DNA of 64,000 bases from Alphaproteobacteria bacterium (GTDB lineage: Bacteria > Pseudomonadota > Alphaproteobacteria > ATCC43930 > CGMCC-115725): the NCBI GenBank assembly GCA_030041335.1, contig JASHOB010000063.1, forward strand, positions 1 through 64,000, read 5' to 3'. Positions within the stretch are counted from its first letter, which is position 1. The number at the start of each line of letters is the position of its first letter. This document shows positions 17,239 to 26,708 of the stretch, piece after piece. The notes below the pieces were generated by a model. It was not told where the DNA came from and ran no database searches. It saw nothing but the letters and a program-made list of their open reading frames with translations. A program made the translations under genes and the position numbers.

Positions 17239-18059
17239 CGTCGCGCGTCCCGCACTCCGTGCGCGAGCGCCGACACATCCGCCAGCACGGCGTCGATCAG
17301 ACCCGGCCGAGCGCGCGCATTGTCGTCGAGATTGGCGGCGAGGCGGTCAACCAGCGCCGAGCCGACCACCGCGGCGTCCGCGAGTCGCGCAATTTCGGCT
17401 GCCTGCCGGGGCGTCTTGATGCCGAATCCGACTGCGATTGGCAGCGCCGTATGTTGTTTGAGACGCGTCACCGCCTTCGCGACGTCGTCGACCGCAGCGG
17501 AACCCGTGCCGGTGATGCCGGCGATGGCGACGTAGTAGAGAAAGCCAGAAATGTTATTCAGCACGATCGGCAGGCGCCGATCGTCGGTGGTCGGCGTCGC
17601 GAGCCGGATGAAATCAATGCCTGCCTCGCGCGCCGGCAGACAGAGCTCGTCATCGTGCTCGGGCGGCAAATCGACGACGATCAAGCCGTCGACGCCGACG
17701 GATTTGGCATCGCCCAGGAATTTGGCAACGCCGTAGCTGTGGATCGGATTGTAGTAGCCCATCAGAATGATCGGCGTGGCGGCGTCGCGGGCGCGAAAGC
17801 GGCGCACGATTCCGAGGGTCGTCGCCACCGTCGCGCCGGCACGCAGTGCACGTAAACCGGCCGCCTGGATCGACGGCCCGTCCGCCATCGGATCGGAGAA
17901 TGGCACGCCGATCTCGATCAGATCAGCGCCCGCGCCCGGCAATGCCGCCAAGAGCGCCGCGAACGTTGCGGCGTCGGGGTCACCACCGGTCAAGTAAGTG
18001 ACGAGTCCCGCGCGGCCCGTCCGCGCCAGCTCGGCAAAACGTGCAGCGATGCGGGTCAT
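17235..18059 (-). CDS. trpA: tryptophan synthase alpha subunit
   Basis: A 274-residue TIM-barrel enzyme that cleaves indole-3-glycerol phosphate. The catalytic Glu lies in [16 protein letters not shown] (about 47-62) and the catalytic Asp in the strand reading [14 protein letters not shown]. The phosphate site includes [13 protein letters not shown] and VVGSALV. The start overlaps the trpB stop by ATGA, so alpha and beta subunits are coupled. Confidence 0.97.
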   Translation of the reverse strand: MTRIAARFAELARTGRAGLVTYLTGGDPDAATFAALLAALPGAGADLIEIGVPFSDPMADGPSIQAAGLRALRAGATVATTLGIVRRFRARDAATPIILMGYYNPIHSYGVAKFLGDAKSVGVDGLIVVDLPPEHDDELCLPAREAGIDFIRLATPTTDDRRLPIVLNNISGFLYYVAIAGITGTGSAAVDDVAKAVTRLKQHTALPIAVGFGIKTPRQAAEIARLADAAVVGSALVDRLAANLDDNARARPGLIDAVLADVSALAHGVRDARR

Positions 18060-19267
18060 AGATTGATGCCGCGCCTCTTGGCAACGCTGTAGATGTCCTT
18101 GTCGCCGCGGCCCGAAAGGTTGATGACCAGCAAATGATCCATGGGCAGTTTCGGCGCGCGCTTTCCTGCCTCGGCGATCGCGTGTGCCGCTTCGAGTGCC
18201 GGGATGATGCCCTCGAGCCGCGCCAGCAATTGGAAGGCGTCAAGCGCTTCCTCGTCACGTACCGCGACATATTCGATGCGCCGCATATCATGCAACCAGG
18301 CGTGCTCGGGACCGATGCCCGGATAATCGAGCCCAGCCGAGACCGAATGGGTATCGATGATCTGGCCGTCGCGGTCCTGCAAAAGATAGGTGCGGTTACC
18401 GTGCAGCACGCCCGGCGCTCCGCCATTGATCGAGGCGGCGTGGCGGCCGGTTGCGACCCCCTCGCCCGCCGCTTCGACGCCAACCATCTGCACCGAGGCG
18501 TCATCAAGAAAGGGGAAAAAGAGGCCCATTGCGTTGGAGCCGCCGCCGACGCAGGCAAGGAGCGTATCGGGCAAGCGCCCTTCCGCGCGCTGCAGCTGAA
18601 CTTTCACCTCGTCGCCGATGATGCACTGGAAATCACGCACCATTGCGGGATAGGGATGGGGACCGGCAACCGTGCCGATGAGGTAGTAGGTGTCGTCGAC
18701 GTTCGCGACCCAATCGCGCAGCGCCTCGTTCATCGCGTCCTTCAGCGTCGCGGTTCCGGAATTGACCGCGCGCACCTCGGCGCCCAATAGTTTCATGCGG
18801 AAGACATTGGGTTGCTGCCGCTCGATATCGACCGCACCCATGTAGACGACGCAGGGAATGTCGAAAAGCGCGCACACCGTGGCGGTGGCAACGCCGTGCT
18901 GGCCGGCGCCCGTCTCCGCGATGACGCGACGCTTGCCCATGCGCCGAGCCAGCAGGATCTGGCCCATTGTGCTGTTGATCTTATGAGCGCCGGTATGGTT
19001 GAGATCTTCGCGCTTCAAATAAATCTTGGCACCACGCCAATGCCGTGTCAGCCGCGCCGCGAAATAAAGCGGCGATGGCCGGCCCACATAGTGTTCAAGA
19101 TAGTAGGTCAGCTCTTTGGCGAAATCCGGGTCGCGGCGCGCGGCATGATAGGCGCGCTCGACTTCCAGGATGAGCGGCATCAGCGTCTCGGCGACAAATC
19201 GCCCGCCGTAACGGCCGAACAGGCCGCGCTCATCCGGTCCGGCGCGATAGGTGTTGGCAGAGGGCAT
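18056..19267 (-). CDS. trpB: tryptophan synthase beta subunit
   Basis: A 403-residue PLP enzyme that joins indole to serine. The PLP lysine is K96 in the motif HTGAHKIN, the phosphate cup GGGSNAMG is in the C-terminal half, and the [13 protein letters not shown] segment carries the catalytic Glu. Length is normal for TrpB1. It starts 10 bases after the trpF stop and overlaps trpA. Confidence 0.98.
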   Translation of the reverse strand: MPSANTYRAGPDERGLFGRYGGRFVAETLMPLILEVERAYHAARRDPDFAKELTYYLEHYVGRPSPLYFAARLTRHWRGAKIYLKREDLNHTGAHKINSTMGQILLARRMGKRRVIAETGAGQHGVATATVCALFDIPCVVYMGAVDIERQQPNVFRMKLLGAEVRAVNSGTATLKDAMNEALRDWVANVDDTYYLIGTVAGPHPYPAMVRDFQCIIGDEVKVQLQRAEGRLPDTLLACVGGGSNAMGLFFPFLDDASVQMVGVEAAGEGVATGRHAASINGGAPGVLHGNRTYLLQDRDGQIIDTHSVSAGLDYPGIGPEHAWLHDMRRIEYVAVRDEEALDAFQLLARLEGIIPALEAAHAIAEAGKRAPKLPMDHLLVINLSGRGDKDIYSVAKRRGINL

Positions 19268-19277
19268 CGGGCGCAGT

Positions 19278-19922
19278 TTACAGCGAGGCTGCCTTCCTCA
19301 GAAAGGCGCTGATTTTCTCGGGATCCTTGACCCCAGGACGGGTTTCGACGCCCGACGAAACATCGACCGCGACGGCGCGGGTCGTCGTCACCGCTTCGAC
19401 GAGATTCTCGGCATTGAGCCCGCCCGACAGCATCCAGGGTACCCCCCAGTTTCGCGCGCCGAGCAAACGCCAATCAAAAGCCAGCCCATTGCCACCCGGG
19501 AGGGCACCCTTTCGATGCCGAGGCGGCTTGGCATCGAACAGAAGTCGGTCGGCGGCGCCGAGGTAGCGATCGACGGTGGCAATATCGGCGGTCGCGGCGA
19601 TCGGGATCGCCTTCATAACCGGCAGACCAAAGCGACGTTTAACCTCAGCGACCCGTTCCGGGGTTTCGGCGCCGTGCAGCTGCAGCCAATCGAGTGGCGC
19701 GGCCAATGCGGCAACAATCGCCGCATCGTCGGCATCGACGAACAACCCGACCTTGGCAACATGAGCCGGCACCGCAGCCATCAGCGCCTCGGCTTCTGCG
19801 GGCGAAACATGGCGCGGGCTTGGCCCGTAAAAGACAAACCCGACATAGCGCGCGCCGCCTTTGACCGCGGCCGCGACGCCGGCGATGTCGTTGAGGCCGC
19901 AGATTTTGGCAGCGAGCGGCAA
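19278..19922 (-). CDS. trpF: phosphoribosylanthranilate isomerase
   Basis: A 214-residue TIM barrel that performs the Amadori step before indole-glycerol phosphate synthase. The catalytic Cys is C8 in AKICGL and the catalytic Asp is in the strand [23 protein letters not shown] and [10 protein letters not shown] are family segments. The start is a TTG immediately after the lapA stop (TGATTG), preceded by AAGGAGCG, which sits within the end of lapA. Confidence 0.96.
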   Translation of the reverse strand: MPLAAKICGLNDIAGVAAAVKGGARYVGFVFYGPSPRHVSPAEAEALMAAVPAHVAKVGLFVDADDAAIVAALAAPLDWLQLHGAETPERVAEVKRRFGLPVMKAIPIAATADIATVDRYLGAADRLLFDAKPPRHRKGALPGGNGLAFDWRLLGARNWGVPWMLSGGLNAENLVEAVTTTRAVAVDVSSGVETRPGVKDPEKISAFLRKAASL

Positions 19923-20222
19923 TCAGCGCTCCTTGGCGGCAGAGGCCGCCGGCAGGCTTTTGTTCATATCCCGTTGCAACCGTTCGATGCGCTGCCGCAG
20001 CAGCCGGGCGTCGCGGCGATGCTTTCCAGCGCCGATCCAGGCCACCAGCGCACCGACGAGAAAGCCCAGCGCGCCAGCGGCGATCACCACAAGATAAAGC
20101 GGGGCGTCAAGGGCAGCGGGCAGCGGGAACAATGTGAGCGTTACCATGGCACGGTTCGAGACCGCGAACACCACCACCACCAGCGCAATCAGCGCCGTGA
20201 TAGACCAGTAGATGAACCTCAC
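19923..20222 (-). CDS. LapA domain-containing membrane protein
   Basis: A 99-residue protein with two transmembrane segments (about 7-25 and 43-65) and a basic C-terminal tail, matching the lipopolysaccharide assembly protein A (LapA/YciS) domain. It commonly sits between ihfB and trpF in alphaproteobacteria. In enterobacteria LapA works with LapB to control LPS synthesis; whether that holds here is untested. GTG start overlapping the ihfB stop. Confidence 0.88.
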   Translation of the reverse strand: MRFIYWSITALIALVVVVFAVSNRAMVTLTLFPLPAALDAPLYLVVIAAGALGFLVGALVAWIGAGKHRRDARLLRQRIERLQRDMNKSLPAASAAKER

Positions 20223-20503
20223 AGGCCCTCGTTGAGCCGTTCGCGCAATTGCTTTCCAGTTTTGAAAAACGGAATGTGCTTTTCTTCCACGTCGACACTA
20301 TCGCCGGTGCGGGGATTGCGGCCCGCGCGGGCATCGCGTCTCTTCACCGAAAAGGCGCCGAAGCCGCGCAGTTCAACCCGGTCGCCGCGCGCCAGCGCCG
20401 CCCCGATCTCATCAAAAATTGCGGTAACGATGCGTTCGACATCGCGCTGATAAAGATGCGGATTGTTCTCAGCAAGCTGTTGGATGAGTTCGGATTTGGT
20501 CAT
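20219..20503 (-). CDS. ihfB: integration host factor subunit beta
   Basis: A 94-residue HU/IHF-type DNA-bending protein. It starts [15 protein letters not shown], has the [17 protein letters not shown] core and the DNA-intercalating arm [10 protein letters not shown], in which the Pro that kinks DNA is present, then [15 protein letters not shown]. The ATG at 20503 gives the standard length. It heads this operon; in relatives it directly follows rpsA, which here lies 14 kb away in the opposite orientation. Confidence 0.97.
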   Translation of the reverse strand: MTKSELIQQLAENNPHLYQRDVERIVTAIFDEIGAALARGDRVELRGFGAFSVKRRDARAGRNPRTGDSVDVEEKHIPFFKTGKQLRERLNEGL

Positions 20504-20555
20504 CGTTGCGCGCGTGTCGAGGCAGTCGGAAGCCTGCCAAACCATTGATCCAGCG

Positions 20556-21122
20556 TCAAGTTCTGACGGCCGGCCGGTCCTGCTGCCCGATCGTGCCGAG
20601 CGACAACAGGCCATGACGCAGGATGACGATTCCGATCAGCCAGCCGGCATCCGACAAGGCCAACTTGGCGGCGATGGCGAGCGTGAAATTTTGCGCACCC
20701 CCCAGCCCCGCGGTCGCCAATAACAATGTCCCCTCATAGACGAGAAACGCGGCGCCGAAGGCGCCAAGGATCTGTAACCAAAGGCCACGGTGTCCAATCT
20801 CGACGATTACCGCCGCGGCAAGGGTGGCAAGGAGCGCGGCCACGCCAATTGCGCCGCCCCAGGCAAAGGTCAAGCCGTCGACCGGATAGCCGAGCGCCAA
20901 GAATCCCAGCGCCTGATTGGTGAGCCAGATCACTGCGGTGGTGGCAAGCGCTGCCGAAAAGCGCATGGTCGCCGCCGTCAGCGCCGCGAAGGCAGCGAAC
21001 GGCGTTACGCATTCGAAAGTGACGCTGCTGAGAAAGCCCGCCGCGATCAGCAACACAACCCAGCCCCATTCGATGGGGCAGTCGCGCCGCGCCAACCGCG
21101 GGAACAGTTCTGCAAGTGCCAT
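20556..21122 (-). CDS. unassigned inner-membrane protein downstream of the B12 receptor gene
   Basis: About 188 residues with five or six hydrophobic segments. Notable residues are a Cys at the end of the second helix region ([14 protein letters not shown]), the motif [15 protein letters not shown], and [17 protein letters not shown]. The ATG at 21122 is preceded closely by GAGGAAAG; the GTG four codons upstream lies inside that site. It follows a riboswitch-controlled cobalamin receptor gene on the same strand after a 125-base gap. Position suggests a part in B12 uptake, with BtuM-like transporters as a candidate comparison, but I cannot assign a family. Confidence 0.75.
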   Translation of the reverse strand: MALAELFPRLARRDCPIEWGWVVLLIAAGFLSSVTFECVTPFAAFAALTAATMRFSAALATTAVIWLTNQALGFLALGYPVDGLTFAWGGAIGVAALLATLAAAVIVEIGHRGLWLQILGAFGAAFLVYEGTLLLATAGLGGAQNFTLAIAAKLALSDAGWLIGIVILRHGLLSLGTIGQQDRPAVRT

Positions 21123-21247
21123 CTCTTTCCTCACTTTGGCGCTCGGGCCCGTGCTCCATCACCACTATAGCGCGCCCAGACCCCAACCCCAAGGAGGATG
21201 CGGCTGCCGCCGGACCGGCCGGCGGTTTGGCGCACCCGGCACGCTTC

Positions 21248-23176
21248 TCACGGGACGCCCTTGGCATCAAAGGCGACCCTCACGCCGGCGAATGCGCCGA
21301 ATCCGGGCCGCAGAAAGCCGACGACTTCTTCATAGTGCTCGTTAAGCAGATTATCGATGCGCGCAAAAAGCGCGACCGATGGCGTCAACTGATAGCTCGC
21401 ACTGAGATTGATGAGGTAATAGGGATCGGCGATTGCTGGCGCCGTGCCGCTATAGTTGACGTCCTCGCGACTGCCGACATAGAGCGCGGTGGCGGCCAAT
21501 GTTAGCCGCGCTATCGGTCGCCAGCTCGCCGTGAGACTGGCCTTGTGCTTGGGCCGCCGTTCCAATTCCGTGCCGGTGTCGTCGTCCATCGCCAGCGTGT
21601 AGGTATAGTCGGCGCGGAGGTCGAGGGTCGGCGTCACGGCGTAGGTCACGAAGGTTTCGGCGCCCTGCGTGGTGGCGTGACCGACATTGATCAGCGAGGT
21701 GAAGGTATCGTTGTAGTCGATCAGATCGTGGATATCGTTGTAGAAATAGGTAGCACCAAACCGCACGCGGTTGTTCCAGACCGGCTGCTCGAAACCGGCA
21801 TTAAAGCCGATGCTGCGCTCCGGTTGCAGATGGGGATTCGCGAAAAAGTCGAATGCGGGCTCGCTGACGAAAAGCTGGTTCAAGGTCGGCGCCTTGAAGC
21901 CGGTGCCGGCGGCGGCTTTGAGCTGCGTGCCCCATCCGGCAATGGTATAGCTCGGCGCCACGTGCCAGGTCACAACCGAGCCGAACAGGTCGTTATGGTC
22001 ATAGCGGACGCTGGCCTGGCCGAATAACTGGTCGTAGATGCGGCCTTGCCACTCGACAAAGGCGCCCTGATCGCCGTTCGAGGCGGTGACCGGACTGTTG
22101 ATGATCGAATCCTGTTGCGCGTCGATGCCGAACAAGAGTTTTTCGTCGGGCGCGAGCACGTACTTCCCCTTCCAATCTTCGGCGAGGCGCTGACCGATCG
22201 TGTCGGTGACGGGGTTATCGCCGATCTCCGGCGCGGTAGGATCGAACTCGTGTTGGTGGTCGTCGGTATAGGCAACGCCGATATGGTTTTCGAAGGCGCC
22301 ATCGAGCAACGTTACCCGCACGTCGCCCCGGGTATAAAATTGGAATTCATTCTGCTGCGACTGCGCCGCCGCCGGCGTGGAGGTGAGATCGTCCTCGCCT
22401 TGAAAATTTAGCGTCGAATCGGTGTAGCGCGCGATGAAATTGGCACCGAATATCGGCGAAAGATCGGCGCCGAGACGCGTTGACAAGGTGACGTTGTCAT
22501 AGAGATCGTCGTGGCGGGGCACGCCGACCGGCAATAGGTCGAGCGGCGTCGCGGGCGTGTCGGCGGAATAGAAGTGCTGGACGTTGAAGGCGTAGTTGAA
22601 CTTATCGGTCGCGCCGCTGACGCCGCCGGTCTGGTTGAAGGTACCGAACGAACCGCCTTCCACCGTCGCGGTGACATGGGGTGGGCCTTCCCCCTTCTTG
22701 GTTTCGATCAGGATCACGCCGCCGAGTGCCTGGGAACCGTAAAGCCCACTTTGCGGTCCGCGCAGGACTTCGATCCGCGCCACGTCGGAGATGAGCACCT
22801 GGCTAAAATCGAATGATCCGTCAGGGGATGCGGGATTAGTGACGTCGATGCCATCGATCAACACCAGCGTGTGGTTGGCATTGGTGCCCTGAATGAAAAC
22901 CGAGGCGACCGTGCCGGGACCGCCATCCTGCTCGACCACGAGTCCGGGCACCGCCCGCAATGCATCGGGCAGCGTGCGCCACTGATTGCGTTCGATATCT
23001 GCAGCGGTGATCACGCTGACATCACTGCCGAGTTCGGAGGAAGGGGTCGGGATTTCCGTCGGACTAACGACCATCGTCGGCAGGACGAATTCGGTTTGAG
23101 CCAAGGCAGGGATCATGGCAGCGCCCACGAGGACGCTACAACCGCCCAAAGCGGCGCACAGAATAAGGCGTGGCAT
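21248..23176 (-). CDS. btuB: TonB-dependent cobalamin receptor (BtuB-type)
   Basis: A 642-residue outer-membrane protein. A signal peptide ends near LAQ (about 27). The plug domain follows, with SDVSVITAADIERNQ, LRAVPGLVVEQDGGPGTVASVFIQG, LVLIDGIDVTNP and RIEVLRGPQSGLYGSQALGGVI. The beta-barrel ends with the C-terminal strand FGAFAGVRVAFDA. The assignment to cobalamin rests on the clear B12 riboswitch upstream as well as the compact BtuB-like size. The ATG at 23176 has GAGGT upstream; a GTG-type start six codons earlier is less likely. Confidence 0.93.
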   Translation of the reverse strand: MPRLILCAALGGCSVLVGAAMIPALAQTEFVLPTMVVSPTEIPTPSSELGSDVSVITAADIERNQWRTLPDALRAVPGLVVEQDGGPGTVASVFIQGTNANHTLVLIDGIDVTNPASPDGSFDFSQVLISDVARIEVLRGPQSGLYGSQALGGVILIETKKGEGPPHVTATVEGGSFGTFNQTGGVSGATDKFNYAFNVQHFYSADTPATPLDLLPVGVPRHDDLYDNVTLSTRLGADLSPIFGANFIARYTDSTLNFQGEDDLTSTPAAAQSQQNEFQFYTRGDVRVTLLDGAFENHIGVAYTDDHQHEFDPTAPEIGDNPVTDTIGQRLAEDWKGKYVLAPDEKLLFGIDAQQDSIINSPVTASNGDQGAFVEWQGRIYDQLFGQASVRYDHNDLFGSVVTWHVAPSYTIAGWGTQLKAAAGTGFKAPTLNQLFVSEPAFDFFANPHLQPERSIGFNAGFEQPVWNNRVRFGATYFYNDIHDLIDYNDTFTSLINVGHATTQGAETFVTYAVTPTLDLRADYTYTLAMDDDTGTELERRPKHKASLTASWRPIARLTLAATALYVGSREDVNYSGTAPAIADPYYLINLSASYQLTPSVALFARIDNLLNEHYEEVVGFLRPGFGAFAGVRVAFDAKGVP

Positions 23177-23294
23177 CGCCGGACCTCGCGGCAACGTGAC
23201 ACGTCACCGCGAACCGAAGCCGGCCGAACCCGACAAGACCTCCTCGGGTACGACCCAACCCCCGCCGACTCACCCCGGACGGCGTGCTCGCGCG

Positions 23295-23475
23295 TGACCA
23301 CGCAGCGGTGGCAGGTCTCCTGGCTCGCGGGTCTCGGCGCGCTTCCCGCCTTCCCGGGCCGGCTAAGCCCAGTGGCCTTGTGGGCGCGTGCTCGCCGCTT
23401 ACAGTTGCGGGGGCAGCCGCGGTATCACACCGCGTTCCCTATTGATCCCCAAGGGGAACCACCGCAACCAACGCT
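23295..23475 (-). promoter_or_regulatory. cobalamin (B12) riboswitch
   Basis: Read on the minus strand this leader has the class hallmarks in order: a 5' GGTTCCCCTTGGGGATCAAT hairpin, GGGAA with GGTGTGATACC, the core GCTGCCCCCGCAACTGTAAG, and the B12 box AGCCAGGAGACCTGCC (plus strand 23310-23325). It ends about 130 bases before the btuB start. Adenosylcobalamin binding is expected to reduce expression of the receptor and probably of the membrane protein gene behind it. Boundaries are approximate. Confidence 0.96.
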
Positions 23476-23527
23476 AGAGGCAATTTGCGGGAGCGTCAAC
23501 CAGCGTCGTTTGCGCCCGGCGTTTCGG

Positions 23528-23848
23528 TTACATGCCTTTCGGGTGAGCTGGCGGAGCCGGCGGAGTAGCTCCGTGCAGCTGCTCCTGATTGAGCCGCGCG
23601 GTTTCTTCGCGCTCTCGGGCGTCGACGCTGCTTCCGCCGTGCCTCGGCATGTTAACGCTAACCCCCCTTGCGCCGCGACGTCCTCTGGGTACGCGCCCGA
23701 CGTGGCGCGTCGGATGATGGACGCCCTGATGGTGGTCGGGCGCGGCCATGGTTTGATCGGCGGGCGCCTTGTCCTGGGCAAGGGTCGGGGCGGCGAACGC
23801 CAATGTGGCGGCCAACGCTGTCGCACTTAACACGATTTTGACATTCAT
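23528..23848 (-). CDS. small secreted His/Pro-rich protein of unknown function
   Basis: A 106-residue frame with a textbook signal peptide (MNVKIVLSATALAATLAFAAPTLAQ, cleavage after AQ at 25) and GAGGAGAT before the ATG. The mature part has a His cluster (APDHHQGVHHPTRH), an Arg/Gly-rich middle, and a C-terminal segment EREETARLNQEQLHG followed by a Pro-rich tail, a type of ending common in small secreted rhizobial proteins. It lies just upstream of the riboswitch on the same strand. A metal-binding role is conceivable from the His residues but unproven. Confidence 0.7.
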   Translation of the reverse strand: MNVKIVLSATALAATLAFAAPTLAQDKAPADQTMAAPDHHQGVHHPTRHVGRVPRGRRGARGVSVNMPRHGGSSVDAREREETARLNQEQLHGATPPAPPAHPKGM

Positions 23849-24218
23849 TGGGCGATCTCCTCGGGAAAATGCGATCTGATTTAATATAAATGATTATGCG
23901 TACGATTCGTCCCAGCGCCAAGCCTGGCCGTGAGGACCCCGAACGGTCCCGGGGAACATGGATTGTGGCGCCGCGGTCCGGCATGAGCCGGCGCCAATGG
24001 CTGCGAATTCGCCATTGTTCGGACATCCAACCAGCCTTCTCCTGATTTGCCCATTCGACCAGGACCGGCAGATATTCGTTGTCGACGCGGATCCCGCCGA
24101 ACCAGACCATGGCGGCATTTTGCGGCGAGCTCGTGATTGAGCCTCCGAAACTTCGGCAGAAATCCGGGCAAGTGCACCGGTTGCGCCAATCGAGCTAAGA
24201 TATTGCCGGCCATCCCGT
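23849..24218. other. intergenic stretch with a possible gene remnant
   Basis: About 370 bases. On the minus strand from 24110 a frame reads MVWFGGIRVDNEYLPVLVEW, then a Trp-rich segment, which looks protein-like for about 45 codons and then turns into low-complexity Arg-rich sequence. It lacks a good ribosome binding site. It may be a fragment of a lost gene; no family recognised. An A/T-rich patch near 23879-23900 is the likely promoter region for the secreted protein gene. Confidence 0.35.
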
Positions 24219-24809
24219 TCACCGGGCCGCGCTCCGCCCGGCGAATCGCAACGCGATGCCGAAGTAGAGCCATCCTCCGCCCTGCACCAGAAGCTCGATC
24301 GCGATCAGGGTGCCGAGCACCCATAATCCGGACCAGGGTAGGTTCGTATACAGCAAGAAGCCGACAACAACGCTGGCGACGCCGCTCACCAGAATCAGAG
24401 GCCATGCCCGGAGCGCCCTATGCCGCAGCGCCAGAACCACACGGACGACGCCGCCGGCAACAATGAGCGCCGCAAGGATAAGCGTCAGCACCACCGCCCC
24501 GTGGACCGGCTCCCGCATAATGAGCAGCCCGCCTGCCGCATAGAGCAGGCCAGATAGCAGACCGAAGACGAAGCCGCGCCATCCCCTCGTCATGAACGCG
24601 TGGATAATCTGGAAGACGCCGCCCGCAAGCAGCATGGCGCCAACGACGATGGTGGTCGCCAGGGTGACGGAGACGACGTCGAGCCAGGCGGCCACACCCA
24701 GTACGATCAGGACGATGCCGAGTGCGACGAACCATTGCCACTTGCGGGCAATCTGATCGTCCGCGACCGCACTCGTTGCTGTGTTTGCTGGCATGGTGTC
24801 TGCTGGCAT
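24219..24809 (-). CDS. HdeD family (DUF308) membrane protein
   Basis: About 196 residues with six hydrophobic segments arranged as three pairs, typical of HdeD/DUF308 acid-resistance membrane proteins. Features include WQWFVALGIVLIVLGVAAWLD at the first pair and the repeated GG(V/L) turns after each helix, for example GAMLLAGGVFQI and GLLYAAGGLLIM. The ATG at 24809 follows GAGAG; an upstream ATG at 24866 would add 19 charged residues. In E. coli HdeD contributes to acid tolerance at high cell density; the job here is unknown. Confidence 0.88.
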   Translation of the reverse strand: MPADTMPANTATSAVADDQIARKWQWFVALGIVLIVLGVAAWLDVVSVTLATTIVVGAMLLAGGVFQIIHAFMTRGWRGFVFGLLSGLLYAAGGLLIMREPVHGAVVLTLILAALIVAGGVVRVVLALRHRALRAWPLILVSGVASVVVGFLLYTNLPWSGLWVLGTLIAIELLVQGGGWLYFGIALRFAGRSAAR

Positions 24810-25110
24810 CGGGACTCTCGTGCGGAAATCGTCTCTGCCTAAACCCGCAGTCGGCGCTCCCGACATGCCGGCAGGCTATAAGTGAGTTTTCCTCTTCAAC
24901 AGAATTACTGGACTACGTTTTCTATTGCAGGTCATCGTCCACAAAAGCTCGCGAGAGTGCTTTAGCAAATGGTGTGTGTGCTCTGCAGACAATGTAGATC
25001 TGCACGCATCCATCACTCCCGGTAGAGAACAATCATTGCGGCGCGCGCCGATGAATACTATTCTAGCGCTTTCGTTCTTCCCAGCAGAAAGCATTCTTGG
25101 GAGGGGCTGA
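24810..25110. other. promoter region of the cyclophane RiPP cluster
   Basis: About 300 bases between divergent genes, visibly richer in A/T than its surroundings. It holds a 6-bp inverted repeat TGCAGA (24984-24989) / TCTGCA (24999-25004) that could be an operator. GGGAGGGG lies just before the precursor ATG. No gene seen. Confidence 0.45.
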
Positions 25111-25449
25111 ATGTACCGCAAATACCTTGGGGTCGTTTCCAGCCTCGTCCCGATGGGCGCGGTCGGGGCATGCTTGCTTCTCGGCTCTGTGCTTCCCGCC
25201 AACGCCACCGAGCGACCGGTGTCGCCGCAGCCACCGGTGGCCGAACGGCTGAGCGCCATACGCGAGGCCGTTCTTGTGGTGGCCGGTCCGGGGCGCGTGT
25301 CGAAGCCGTCCGATCGGAATTTTCACCTCACGTGGGGCAACCGTTGGAACAACTGGGGGTGGCGCCGGGGCTGGGGCTGGAGTCGGCCGCGATGGAACAA
25401 CTGGCGCAACGGCTGGCCCAACTGGAACAATTTCTGGCGCAACTGGTGA
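25111..25449 (+). CDS. grrA: GrrA/OscA1-type precursor of a cyclophane-containing RiPP
   Basis: A 112-residue precursor peptide. Residues 1-32 are a signal peptide ending in ANA, so the product is exported to the periplasm or beyond. The leader carries VAERLSAIREAV (43-54), a segment shared by GrrA-type precursors. The core, residues 71-112, is extremely Trp/Asn/Gly/Arg-rich. It has 12 Trp after residue 74 and seven W-x-N triads (starting at W75, W79, W95, W98, W102, W105, W109) plus two W-x-R. In this RiPP class a radical-SAM enzyme joins the aromatic ring to the beta-carbon of the third residue of such triads. The maturase gene begins 30 bases downstream. A strong GGGAGGGG site precedes the ATG. 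Confidence 0.88.
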   Translation: MYRKYLGVVSSLVPMGAVGACLLLGSVLPANATERPVSPQPPVAERLSAIREAVLVVAGPGRVSKPSDRNFHLTWGNRWNNWGWRRGWGWSRPRWNNWRNGWPNWNNFWRNW

Positions 25450-25479
25450 CCAGGCAACCGAGCCCCGGGACAGACCGCG

Positions 25480-26682
25480 GTGATCGCTGCACCCCGAATA
25501 GAGTTGCTCGTCATTCAGCCCACGCCGTTTTGCAATATCGATTGTTCCTATTGTTACCTACCACATCGAAACACGCATGCCGTGGTTTCGGGGGACACGC
25601 TTGGTAACTTGTTTTCGCAGGTGTTTGCATCGGGTTGGGTACAAGATTGCCTGCCGGTGGTGTGGCATGCAGGGGAACCTCTGGTGCTTCCCGTCGCGTT
25701 CTACCGCGACGCATTCCGGACGATCGACCGGCTGAAACCCGCCGATCTGGCCGTCACCCACGCCTTCCAAACCAACGGCACGCTGATAAACGACGAGTGG
25801 TGCGCCTTTTTTGTCGAGGAGCGGGTGAACGTTGGCGTCAGCGTCGACGGCCCCAGGCGGTTTCATGACCTGAACCGGGTAACCCGCGCCGGACGTGGTA
25901 CGTTCGACCGCACCATTGCCGGAATCCGACTGCTACGTCAGCTTGAAGTTCCGTTTCATGTGATCACGGTTCTGACGTCGGCAAGCATGGCCGCTCCCGC
26001 CGAGATGTTTGACTTCTATGTCGATGAGGGGATCGAGGAAGTTTGCTTCAACATCGAGGAATCGGAAGGAGATCACGTCTCCGGATCGTTCGCGGACGCG
26101 GGGATCGAGGCGGCCTACTATGGGTTTCTGCGCGAATTCTGGCGGCTTTGCGCCAGCCGTCCCGGCGGCATCCGGTTTGTTCGGGAAATCGAGCACGCGA
26201 TCGAGCAGGTGATCCGGCCGAAAGACGCGCCATTCTCGAACCAACTGGTCGAACCGTTTGCCGTTACCAGTATGGACTGGGCAGGAAATATATCGACGTT
26301 CTCTCCTGAGCTGCTTGGGCTCAAGAATGAAACCTACGGCGACTATCTGCTCGGCAACATCAACGGCGGAACACTGACGGATTTTGTGGACAGTCCCAAC
26401 CTCGCGCGAATGTTGCGAGACATTGGAGCGGGCGTGCGGATGTGCCGAGGAACCTGTCAGTACTTCGGCATCTGCGGCGGCGGCGAACCGGTCAACAAGC
26501 TGGCGGAGAATGGCACATTTGCCAGCACCGAGACGAAATACTGCCGGCTGACCAAGATGCGGCCGACCGATCTTGTACTGGAGGCGATCGAACGTGCACA
26601 GCAGAGTGGTGGCGCTCTGGACAATGCCGACAGCGGTCAATTGTCCGACGTGCGTGTTCACAAGAGTTTGGGCAAACAGTGA
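25480..26682 (+). CDS. grrM: radical SAM/SPASM cyclophane-forming maturase (GrrM/OscB type)
   Basis: A 400-residue radical SAM enzyme. The 4Fe-4S/SAM site CNIDCSYC (C18, C22, C25) is followed by the YLP typical of GrrM-like and other peptide maturases, then VVWHAGEPLVLP and TNGTLINDEW. A C-terminal SPASM-type region has C322, C326, C332 and C355 for auxiliary clusters. It is expected to install C-C crosslinks in the Trp-rich precursor encoded just upstream. The GTG at 25480 is used; the ribosome binding site is weak, suggesting translation below that of the precursor, as is usual in such clusters. Confidence 0.92.
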   Translation: MIAAPRIELLVIQPTPFCNIDCSYCYLPHRNTHAVVSGDTLGNLFSQVFASGWVQDCLPVVWHAGEPLVLPVAFYRDAFRTIDRLKPADLAVTHAFQTNGTLINDEWCAFFVEERVNVGVSVDGPRRFHDLNRVTRAGRGTFDRTIAGIRLLRQLEVPFHVITVLTSASMAAPAEMFDFYVDEGIEEVCFNIEESEGDHVSGSFADAGIEAAYYGFLREFWRLCASRPGGIRFVREIEHAIEQVIRPKDAPFSNQLVEPFAVTSMDWAGNISTFSPELLGLKNETYGDYLLGNINGGTLTDFVDSPNLARMLRDIGAGVRMCRGTCQYFGICGGGEPVNKLAENGTFASTETKYCRLTKMRPTDLVLEAIERAQQSGGALDNADSGQLSDVRVHKSLGKQ

Positions 26683-26708
26683 TGACGACTCGCGACATGG
26701 AGGCTGGA

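Noticed and set aside
23695..24405. Overlapping minus-strand frames between the HdeD gene and the secreted His/Pro protein
   Set aside because: They mix frames, and only about 45 codons near 24110 look protein-like, with no ribosome site; kept only as a possible remnant in the intergenic entry.
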